NCBI GenBank assembly: GCA_900554745.1
Contig: USIU01000047.1
Coordinates: 1 to 8,053, forward strand
Direction of reading: 5' to 3'
DNA: 8,053 bases
Source of the DNA: an uncultured Leuconostoc sp.
Lineage (GTDB): Bacteria; Bacillota; Bacilli; Lactobacillales; Lactobacillaceae
Position 1 is the stretch's first letter; the number at the start of each line of letters is the position of its first letter. Below the pieces are notes generated by a model. The model had not been told where the DNA came from. It ran no database searches and worked only from the letters and a program-made list of their open reading frames with translations. The position numbers and the translations under genes were made by a program. This document shows, piece by piece, positions 1 to 5,064 of the stretch.

Positions 1-16
1 TAGTAATAGTTATCAG

Positions 17-34
17 AATGTCGGAAAATGTCGG
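17..34. repeat. Tandem pair of AATGTCGG, 10-bp period
   Basis: The 8-mer AATGTCGG occurs at 17-24 and again at 27-34, exactly one helical turn apart, so a protein bound to both copies would sit on the same DNA face. It is followed by TATAAA (35-40), which resembles a -10 box, although I see no good -35 at the right distance. The pair lies about 80 bases before the excisionase-like gene. A regulator or recombination-protein site is inference; two copies could be chance in AT-rich DNA. Confidence 0.35.
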
Positions 35-55
35 TATAAATTAGTTGCCAATGTG

Positions 56-90
56 AGCATAAACCTAATAAAACCTAAGGTTGAAAACCT
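56..90. repeat. Cluster of AACCT half-sites upstream of xis
   Basis: AAACCT occurs at 61-66, 71-76 and 85-90. The first two copies are extended (AAACCTAA) and spaced exactly 10 bp. The second copy is also half of the palindrome AACCTAAGGTT (72-82). This gives four AACCT half-sites within about 30 bp. A longer version, AGCATAAACCTAA (56-68), recurs with one mismatch at 333-345, between xis and int. Helically phased short repeats next to xis/int fit Xis, integrase-arm or repressor binding. A weak -35 (TTGCCA, 45-50) lies just before, so a bound protein could also block the xis promoter. The role is inferred; the repeats are directly visible. Confidence 0.5.
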
Positions 91-111
91 GAAGTGTGGA
101 AAGGAGAATAG

Positions 112-312
112 ATGACAGCAAGTAATAATCATCCCCAACAATGGCCACAGTGGATGAACCGCAGTAAAGCACATCAATACATCAGTGTAGCCGACAATAC
201 CTTTATCAATCGGTATGTTAAGACAGGGAAAGTTAAGGCATATCCCACAGCCCACGGCTTACGTTACAACCGTGATGAAATAGACGAAGCAGTGAGACAT
301 TACTATGATTGA
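112..312 (+). CDS. xis: Excisionase-like winged helix-turn-helix protein
   Basis: This 66-residue protein probably acts as a recombination directionality factor, binding and bending DNA near the attachment site so that the neighbouring integrase excises the element. The sequence fits a small MerR/excisionase-type fold. A first helix spans about residues 18-25 (SKAHQYIS), a second about 28-37 (ADNTFINRYV), a basic wing about 38-52 (KTGKVKAY to GLRYNR), and a last helix about 54-65. The length matches small phage and Tn916-type Xis proteins. ATG 112 is preceded by a strong AAGGAG (101-106) at 5 nt. It lies 121 bases before the integrase on the same strand, the usual xis-int order, but an intrinsic terminator separates them. 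The upstream AACCT cluster may be its operator. A small transcriptional regulator is the alternative; family assignment is fairly sure, the directionality role is inferred from context. Confidence 0.72.
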   Translation: MTASNNHPQQWPQWMNRSKAHQYISVADNTFINRYVKTGKVKAYPTAHGLRYNRDEIDEAVRHYYD

Positions 313-332
313 TAAAGTTTAAGAAAATATTA

Positions 333-345
333 AGCATAAACCCAA
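333..345. repeat. Second copy of AGCATAAACCYAA motif
   Basis: AGCATAAACCCAA here matches AGCATAAACCTAA at 56-68 in 12 of 13 positions, and both copies are followed within a few bases by TAAAAC. The copies therefore flank xis and precede int. They could be shared sites for one regulator or integrase arm sites. Supported only by the repeat itself. Confidence 0.35.
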
Positions 346-368
346 CAATAAAACAGTGTGAAATAATG

Positions 369-398
369 AAAGCGTGTGAACATGCTTTTTTATTTTAT
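369..398 (+). terminator. Intrinsic terminator between xis and int
   Basis: AAAGCGTG (369-376) pairs with CATGCTTT (381-388) through 8 bp including one G-U, with a four-base TGAA loop. It is followed by a T-rich run (389-398). It lies downstream of the xis stop and before the integrase start, so it should limit read-through from xis into int. The stem is short and AT-rich, so termination may be partial. Confidence 0.55.
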
Positions 399-433
399 CT
401 AAATCACTGCTTACTTGCTGGTAAGGGTAAATT

Positions 434-1555
434 ATGAAAGTACAACAAATTGATACAAAGAACGGTAAAACATGGCAGGTTGACGGCTACCTCATAAGTG
501 ATTATCAACAAATTAGAATAAAAAAGCGGGGATTTGACAGCAAAAGGACAGCGCAACAATGGTTTAATAACGAGAGCGTGTTATTTGAGAACGGCGAAAG
601 TAAGTACAATAAAAAAACAACTCCCAACGTTATGACCGTTAAGGAGCTGTATGATATGTGGCTAGGTACTTATCAGCATACTGTAGAAGAAAGCACGCTT
701 AATAAGACAATGAATGTGTTTAACATCCATATCATCCCCGAATGGGGAAGTACATTGGTAACTAATATAAAACCACTAGACCTACAACGATATATTAACA
801 CAATGCAAGGCAAGATATTACATTATCGAAAGATAACAGGTTACTTTAGACGATTGTTAAACATTGCTGTTCGTATGGATATGATAGATGTAGACCCATT
901 TACTAAAGTAGACATGCCAAAAGAACGAAGGCAGACAAATAAATCCAAGCAATTTATGGATATTGATGAGTTCAAAGCCTTTGTAGAGGTACTAGACAGC
1001 CAATATAAATACATCAATCAGCAAGCATATACTTTATTGAGATTAGGTGCATTCACAGGGATGAGAACCGAAGAACTACTAGCATTACAGTGGGAACATG
1101 TAGACTTTGACAATGGTTATATCAGTATTATGCAAGCGCTAGGACGTGGGTTGAATGGAAGTACCTATATCAAAGCACCAAAGAGCCAAACAAGCAAACG
1201 AACGCTAAAAATAGATAACAAGATGTTAGTTGTGTTGTCTGATTGGTATGAAGTCAGCAACCATAAAAATGGAGATGATTATGTATTCAATAATCACGGG
1301 AATACGTTACAAGTCATGAGACCTAATAAGTGGTTGCATGATGTCAGCGACAAGTATAATGTTGCGGTTGGTTTATCCATGCACAAGTTACGTCATACAT
1401 GGGCAACATTAGCACTCGACCAAGGGGCAAGCGTGAAACAGGTACAAACTTACTTAGGACATGCGGACGTGTCTATGACGTTAGATGTGTATAGTGATAT
1501 AACTAAGCGAGCTAGTGACGAGACAGGCAACATATTAGCAAAGTTAGATATTTAG
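434..1555 (+). CDS. int: Tyrosine recombinase, phage/ICE-type integrase
   Basis: This site-specific recombinase of 373 residues would integrate and excise the element by strand exchange at att sites. Three domains are visible. An arm-type DNA-binding domain spans about residues 5-48 (aromatic and basic beta-rich, with IRIKKRGF and TAQQWF). A SAM-like core-binding domain spans about 66-150 (TVKELYDMWL to LLNIAVRMDMI). The catalytic domain spans about 175-360. The catalytic set is complete: R211 (GMRTEE), K250 (APKSQ), H317 and R320 (HKLRH), H343 (LGHA) and nucleophile Y353 (DVYSD). Length is typical of Gram-positive phage and ICE integrases. ATG 434 has AAGGG (423-427) at 6 nt. Codons are markedly AT-rich compared with the genes after 2990, a sign of transfer. 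Its 3' end faces a probable attachment site about 50 bases on. It looks intact; the element type (phage, satellite, ICE) cannot be told from this window. Confidence 0.96.
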   Translation: MKVQQIDTKNGKTWQVDGYLISDYQQIRIKKRGFDSKRTAQQWFNNESVLFENGESKYNKKTTPNVMTVKELYDMWLGTYQHTVEESTLNKTMNVFNIHIIPEWGSTLVTNIKPLDLQRYINTMQGKILHYRKITGYFRRLLNIAVRMDMIDVDPFTKVDMPKERRQTNKSKQFMDIDEFKAFVEVLDSQYKYINQQAYTLLRLGAFTGMRTEELLALQWEHVDFDNGYISIMQALGRGLNGSTYIKAPKSQTSKRTLKIDNKMLVVLSDWYEVSNHKNGDDYVFNNHGNTLQVMRPNKWLHDVSDKYNVAVGLSMHKLRHTWATLALDQGASVKQVQTYLGHADVSMTLDVYSDITKRASDETGNILAKLDI

Positions 1556-1608
1556 GGAAACAAAGTGGTAAAAACCGCCATGAATGCTGATATATAGGGG
1601 ATGTAGTA

Positions 1609-1627
1609 ACTCCCTTCTTCTCCACTA
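1609..1627 (+). other. Putative attachment site: 3' end of a tRNA/tmRNA gene
   Basis: Starting 54 bases after the integrase stop, the sequence reads like the 3' end of a tRNA-like gene. ACT (1609-1611) fits the end of a T-loop (TTCGACT), CCCTT (1612-1616) the 3' half of a T-stem, CTTCTCC (1617-1623) an acceptor 3' strand and A1624 the discriminator. No CCA is encoded after it. The 5' side does not form a T-arm or a tRNA body, so this is a fragment, as left by integration into the 3' end. U70 and A73 would fit tmRNA or tRNA-Ala (5' strand GGGGAAG), but an ordinary GGAGAAG-type tRNA is equally possible. A strong terminator follows 15 bases later. The second copy lies outside the window, so this rests on position and pattern. 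Confidence 0.5.
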
Positions 1628-1638
1628 CTGTTGAAAGA

Positions 1639-1677
1639 CGCTGTATCTGGTCTCAAAACCAGATGCGGCGTTTTTTT
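1639..1677 (+). terminator. Strong intrinsic terminator (plus strand)
   Basis: A 13-bp stem with two G-U pairs is formed by 1639-1651 and 1658-1670, with a six-base CTCAAA loop, then seven Ts (1671-1677). It lies 84 bases after the integrase stop and 15 bases after the tRNA-like 3' end. It therefore probably was the terminator of the host tRNA/tmRNA gene and now also ends integrase transcription. Confidence 0.85.
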
Positions 1678-1681
1678 GCGC

Positions 1682-1714
1682 AAAAAAAGCGTACGTATGC
1701 GACAAGACGTACAC
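1682..1714 (-). terminator. Intrinsic terminator of the serine hydrolase gene
   Basis: Read on the minus strand, GTACGT (1712-1707) pairs with ACGTAC (1696-1691) around a 10-base loop. The stem extends by one T-G wobble and one G-C pair to 8 bp, then seven Ts follow (1688-1682). It lies 31 bases after the hydrolase stop codon. Its T-run and that of the plus-strand terminator meet in the palindrome TTTTTTTGCGCAAAAAAA (1671-1688). Confidence 0.65.
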
Positions 1715-1744
1715 TGTTAGTAAGGTGTTATTTTTAACTATGAA

Positions 1745-2638
1745 TTAATTCGCTTTTAATTGCTGGGCCGTGGCCAAGGAGAGGCTTTCAATTAAATCAA
1801 TACCGTCCGCTTCGGTGGCATTACCATTCGTGAGGACGGCAATCGTATAATTACTGTCCTTTGTCTGGATATGGCCGATTGAATTGACAATCCAACCGTC
1901 ATCGTCGTCCGAGTCCAACCAGCCATTTTTGAGCTGTATCGTGGCGTTATCGGAGATACCTTTACTAACGCCCCAAGCTTGATCAGGACTGACATTAGCC
2001 ATTAAATGGAGCACGTAATGACGGTCGGAACGATTCAGGGGTGACTTTTGGCCATAGGCTAGCGCATTAAGTAATTTAAGTTGGTCTTGTGCCGTGGTTG
2101 TAGTCATCCCCCAGGCCTCTGGATTCATTTTACTCTGTGTCATGTGCAAAGCACTAAATAAATCATCTGGGCCAGTATAGCCATCTTGATAGGTATTTAA
2201 CAGTGTCGTAGTGGCGTCATTATCAGAATCAACAATCATACTCTCTGCCAATTCTTTTTCAGTGGGTGAAAGCGACGTATCATCCGATTGGCTCATCCGT
2301 AATAAGTTGGCCAACACACTTACTTTGACAATGCTAGCCGTCGGATAAGTGGCGGATGTGTTGTTATTATAGATAGTCGTTTGTTTGGTGAGCGCATTAT
2401 AAACCGCAATATCTACATCTGAGTCTTGGTGATGCAAGATTGTCTGCCATTGTTGTTTAAGGGCAGAATCCGGTTGATGCTGTAATTTTTCGGATAATGA
2501 GATTACCGGCGCAGTGGCAGTATTTAAGGCGTCTTTTTCCGTCAACCGGTGGATAATCAGCAGGCTGAACACAAGGAGTAGCGGGACCAGGACGAGTGGT
2601 AATTTGTTTTTCTTGGCGTGTTTCATAATTTTTGGCAT
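1745..2638 (-). CDS. Membrane-anchored serine hydrolase, class A beta-lactamase fold
   Basis: This 297-residue protein belongs to the Beta-lactamase2 / penicillin-binding superfamily. A basic N-terminus and one hydrophobic segment (about residues 12-30, LPLVLVPLLLVFSLLIIH) put the domain outside the cell, tethered to the membrane. Active-site motifs are S102-I-V-K105 (SxxK), S138-D-N140 (SDN) and K237-N-G239 (KTG-like), followed by an acidic DSDDDD stretch. The ExxLN omega-loop that supplies the deacylating glutamate of true class A beta-lactamases is not recognisable between SDN and TTTTA (about 178-182), and that interval is shorter than in TEM-type enzymes. A wall-related peptidase or esterase is thus more likely than antibiotic resistance; the substrate is unknown. 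Neither start (residue 1 or the Met at residue 5) has a clear ribosome binding site, so the exact start is uncertain. It converges on the integrase, with a terminator for each between them. Confidence 0.85.
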   Translation of the reverse strand: MPKIMKHAKKNKLPLVLVPLLLVFSLLIIHRLTEKDALNTATAPVISLSEKLQHQPDSALKQQWQTILHHQDSDVDIAVYNALTKQTTIYNNNTSATYPTASIVKVSVLANLLRMSQSDDTSLSPTEKELAESMIVDSDNDATTTLLNTYQDGYTGPDDLFSALHMTQSKMNPEAWGMTTTTAQDQLKLLNALAYGQKSPLNRSDRHYVLHLMANVSPDQAWGVSKGISDNATIQLKNGWLDSDDDDGWIVNSIGHIQTKDSNYTIAVLTNGNATEADGIDLIESLSLATAQQLKAN

Positions 2639-2702
2639 GTTTCAAATTCGCTTTAATGGATTAGGTAGAGCCGTCAGGGCAACGGTATGAGAAAATCACA
2701 TG

Positions 2703-2732
2703 CGCAAATGACGCCAAACGATAGCGTTTGCG
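2703..2732. repeat. Inverted repeat with two alternative pairings
   Basis: CAAACG (2715-2720) and CGTTTG (2725-2730) form a perfect 6-bp stem with a four-base ATAG loop. The right arm, extended as TTTGCG (2727-2732), can instead pair with CGCAAA (2703-2708). The two stems exclude each other. It lies 65 bases or more upstream of the serine hydrolase start. It may be an operator or a leader hairpin; no T-run follows, so it is not a typical terminator. Confidence 0.35.
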
Positions 2733-2734
2733 AA

Positions 2735-2764
2735 CACCACTAATCGTCGTATTAGCGGTGTTTT
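2735..2764 (-). repeat. Hairpin, 10-bp stem when read on minus strand
   Basis: 2735-2744 and 2751-2760 are inverted repeats around a six-base loop. As minus-strand RNA all ten pairs form, one of them G-U. As plus-strand RNA the same position is an A-C mismatch. This asymmetry suggests the structure is kept on minus-strand RNA, for instance in the leader of the serine hydrolase transcript. On the plus strand only four Ts follow. Terminator, attenuator or operator roles cannot be separated here. Confidence 0.35.
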
Positions 2765-2904
2765 GAGGATGCGTTATTTATCATGTTTACTATCTTACCA
2801 TACTTTATACGTTTAAAAATTAAGGCCATTATCCGGAGTAAGTCAGCAAACAAGCCACCGATAAGTCGTAAATAGTTAACCCCATACACTTTATTGACAC
2901 GATG

Positions 2905-2933
2905 TTTACGTGATCGCCCTAATAATTTACAAT
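2905..2933 (+). promoter_or_regulatory. Predicted sigma-A promoter of the ABC operon
   Basis: TTTACG (2905-2910) as -35 and TACAAT (2928-2933) as -10 are separated by exactly 17 bp. Transcription would start near 2940, giving a leader of about 55 bases before the first gene. TTGACA at 2894-2899 is a better -35 but has no good -10 at 16-18 bp. CACG (2898-2901) and CGTG (2909-2912) form a small inverted repeat across the -35, a possible operator. Confidence 0.5.
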
Positions 2934-2994
2934 CGCCAGTTATACTTAGCAATGTGACATATCGCATTATGATTGTAATGATTGAGGAAAAATG

Positions 2995-4047
2995 ATGAAC
3001 ACAAAAACATGGCTTGGTGCCGTTGCAGCAGTTGTTGTCGTTGGTGGTGGCGCTGTTGCCGTGACGGCCGTGAATGGCAGTCAATCAAAGGACAAAAGTA
3101 TTGTTGTCTATTCTAACTCGTTTAGTAATGGCCGAGGTGAGTGGATTCAACAACAAGCCGCCAAGGCGGGCTTTAAAATTAAGGAAGTTCAGTTAGGCAG
3201 TGGGGATTTAGTCAACCGAGTAGTCGCCGAGAAGAATAAGCCAGTTGCTGATGTGATTTACGGCTCTAACCAGTTTGGCTTTGATGAATTAGCCAACCAA
3301 AAATTACTTAAACCCTACACGGCCAGTTGGGCAAAAGAGGTGCCAACCAGCCAAATTACCGGTAAAGGTTACTATTATCCGACTGACCAAGAAAAGATTG
3401 TGTTAGTTGCGAAGCCAAACGTGGCAAAATCAGCACTGCCAACGTCTTGGCAAGCGTTGACGACACCGGCATTTGCTGGCCAATATACGGTGCCAGGTAA
3501 GGGCACTTTGGGCAGTGGGACGAATCTGATTGTGATTGCGCAAATCTTATCGCCTTATCGTGATGATCATGGCGACCTGGGCGTCAGTGAAGCTGGTTGG
3601 ACCGCTTTGGCCAATTATTTCAAAAATGGGGTGCAGTTGAAGCCCAATGAACTTTTTGCCCAGCCAGTCAATGATGACCGGGCTAAAATTGGTTATACCT
3701 TTTCGTCTGACTTAGCTAATATTCCAAACACGTTTAAATGGCAACCACAGGTGATCACACCAACAGACGGTGTCCCAGTGGCCACGGAGCAAATTGGCTT
3801 GGTGAATAAATCTGGTAACACGAAGACGGCCGAAGCGTTTGCTAACTGGTTTGGTAGTGCCAAAGTGCAGGCAGCTTGGGCGAAAAAGTTCCACATTAAT
3901 ACGCTCAACCAGCAAGCACAAACTTCAGTGCCAGCGTTCCAAAAGCAATTAGCCCAACAAGTTAAAATTCATAATATTGATGTCAACTGGTACAACAAAT
4001 ATGTTGATCAGTGGGTTGAGAAAATTAACTTGAATGATTTGAAGTAA
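2995..4047 (+). CDS. ABC importer extracellular solute-binding protein (FbpA/AEP type)
   Basis: About 350 residues, this captures a small ligand outside the membrane and hands it to the permease encoded two genes on. It looks like a family 1 / Fe(III)-2-aminoethylphosphonate-thiamine type binding protein. The mature part opens with IVVYSNSF, followed by VADVIYGSN, PTSWQALTTPAF, GTLGSGTN and the C-terminal ANWFGSAKVQAAW and WYNKYVDQWVEKINL segments. A long hydrophobic N-terminal segment (about residues 7-26) is followed by VTA-VNG, a possible signal peptidase I site. There is no cysteine anywhere, so no lipobox, which is unusual for a Gram-positive binding protein. It may be secreted or held by an uncleaved anchor. 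Two ATGs lie in tandem (2992, 2995); GAGG (2984-2987) is 7 nt from the second and only 4 from the first, so I prefer 2995. It is the first gene of a three-gene operon. The substrate is not determined. Confidence 0.85.
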   Translation: MNTKTWLGAVAAVVVVGGGAVAVTAVNGSQSKDKSIVVYSNSFSNGRGEWIQQQAAKAGFKIKEVQLGSGDLVNRVVAEKNKPVADVIYGSNQFGFDELANQKLLKPYTASWAKEVPTSQITGKGYYYPTDQEKIVLVAKPNVAKSALPTSWQALTTPAFAGQYTVPGKGTLGSGTNLIVIAQILSPYRDDHGDLGVSEAGWTALANYFKNGVQLKPNELFAQPVNDDRAKIGYTFSSDLANIPNTFKWQPQVITPTDGVPVATEQIGLVNKSGNTKTAEAFANWFGSAKVQAAWAKKFHINTLNQQAQTSVPAFQKQLAQQVKIHNIDVNWYNKYVDQWVEKINLNDLK

Positions 4048-4056
4048 GGATAGCCA

Positions 4057-5064
4057 ATGAAATTAGCGTTAAACGATGTCACCATTACGTACGGGACGCA
4101 TGCAGCAGTGCAACATGTGACGATGGCCATCCCAGAAAAGTCTTTTTTTACCTTGCTCGGCCCATCAGGGAGTGGCAAGTCAACCATTATGCGGGCGATT
4201 ACTGGATTTAACACCGTGAGCCAAGGCGAAGTCCAATTAGATGGGCAAAATATCACGCACTTTCCGCCGGAAAAACGGGCGATTGGGATGGTATTTCAAA
4301 ATTATGCGTTATTTCCCACGATGCGCGTCTATGACAATATTGCGTATGGGTTACGACTCCAAAAGTTGACGAAACAGGCCATTGATGCGCGGGTTAAAGA
4401 AGTGGCCGAGATTGTGCAGTTACCAAGTGACAGTTTGGAAAAGGAAATTTCGGCATTATCTGGTGGGCAACAACAGCGTGTTGCCATTGCCCGTTCATTA
4501 GCACCAAACCCCAGTTTATTACTACTTGATGAACCGCTCTCTAACTTAGATGCGCGGTTGCGAGTGGCGTTGCGCCGTGAACTCAAGCGATTACAGAATT
4601 TGCTGCAAATGACGATTATTTACGTCACGCACGATCAAAGTGAAGCATTAACGTTGTCTGATCAGATTGCGGTGGTCAATGACGGGCGTATTGAACAAAT
4701 TGGGACACCACAAGCGATTTACCAAACGCCCGCGACAGCGTTTGTCGCGAACTTTATTGGGGATATTAACCGCTTAGGACCGCAACTTGTGACGAATTTA
4801 GCCTTAACACTGGCGCCCCAAGCGCAGGCTTATATTCGGCCAGAACACCTCACCTTAGACTCAGGCGATTTTACAATTTCAGGGGTGGTGCGTGAAGTAG
4901 AGTATTTTGGTTCGGGGTATCGTTATACGTTGTTAGCGTTAGATACTGAACTCACACTCATCACAGCACCACAAGCGTTGTATGCGATCGGGGCAGCGGT
5001 GACGGTTTATTTTAATCGCGGTGATGTGGTGGTTGTAGCAGGAGATGAAAATGCGTCAGAATAA
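4057..5064 (+). CDS. ABC importer ATP-binding protein with TOBE domain
   Basis: This 335-residue cytoplasmic ATPase powers the importer. All nucleotide-binding motifs are present: Walker A GPSGSGKS (35-42), Q-loop Q81 (VFQNYALFP), signature LSGGQ (134-138), Walker B LLLLDEP (154-160) with catalytic E159, D-loop NLDA (163-166) and switch H192 (THD). A C-terminal regulatory TOBE-type domain (about 240-330) contains RPEHLTL. This PotA/CysA/FbpC architecture goes with spermidine, sulfate, ferric iron and phosphonate importers and does not by itself give the substrate. ATG 4057 has TAAGGA (4045-4050) at 6 nt. That site overlaps the stop codon of the binding-protein gene, so the two are probably translationally coupled. 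The 3' end overlaps the permease gene by 14 bases. It appears full length and intact. Confidence 0.95.
   Translation: MKLALNDVTITYGTHAAVQHVTMAIPEKSFFTLLGPSGSGKSTIMRAITGFNTVSQGEVQLDGQNITHFPPEKRAIGMVFQNYALFPTMRVYDNIAYGLRLQKLTKQAIDARVKEVAEIVQLPSDSLEKEISALSGGQQQRVAIARSLAPNPSLLLLDEPLSNLDARLRVALRRELKRLQNLLQMTIIYVTHDQSEALTLSDQIAVVNDGRIEQIGTPQAIYQTPATAFVANFIGDINRLGPQLVTNLALTLAPQAQAYIRPEHLTLDSGDFTISGVVREVEYFGSGYRYTLLALDTELTLITAPQALYAIGAAVTVYFNRGDVVVVAGDENASE

Larger units (their letters stand above)
2639..2991. other. 353-base intergenic region between divergent genes
   Basis: This gap separates the minus-strand serine hydrolase from the plus-strand ABC operon, so it must hold promoters for both. The part near the hydrolase has two inverted repeats (2703-2732 and 2735-2760). 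The part near the operon has a good promoter (2905-2933). A candidate extended -10 for the hydrolase, TGGTAAGAT, reads on the minus strand at 2800-2792 but lacks a convincing -35. I see no RNA gene and no convincing protein gene in it. Confidence 0.6.

Noticed and set aside
13..255. Minus-strand open frame over the xis region
   Set aside because: Antisense shadow of the repeat region and xis, with no ribosome binding site and a composition unlike a protein family.
1555..1640. A complete tRNA or tmRNA gene after the integrase
   Set aside because: Only the 3' segment fits; the upstream bases give no T-loop, anticodon arm or acceptor partner, so only a fragment is claimed.
1745..2638. Antibiotic-resistance beta-lactamase
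   Set aside because: The SxxK, SDN and KNG motifs alone define the wider family; the omega-loop glutamate motif is not visible and the protein is membrane-anchored.
2735..2764. Plus-strand terminator
   Set aside because: There is no plus-strand gene upstream, the stem has an A-C mismatch on that strand, and only four Ts follow.
2891..2925. Promoter using TTGACA at 2894-2899
   Set aside because: The nearest -10-like hexamer (TAATAA, 2920-2925) is 20 bp away, so the TTTACG/TACAAT pair with 17-bp spacing was preferred.
2752..3084. Minus-strand open frame of 110 residues, with a protein-like C-terminal part (LRLIGGLFADLLRIMALIF) from an internal ATG at 2967
   Set aside because: No ribosome binding site at any start checked. 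It overlaps the operon promoter and the start of the binding-protein gene, and its first part is the shadow of that gene's valine/alanine-rich leader. I cannot fully exclude a small membrane peptide.
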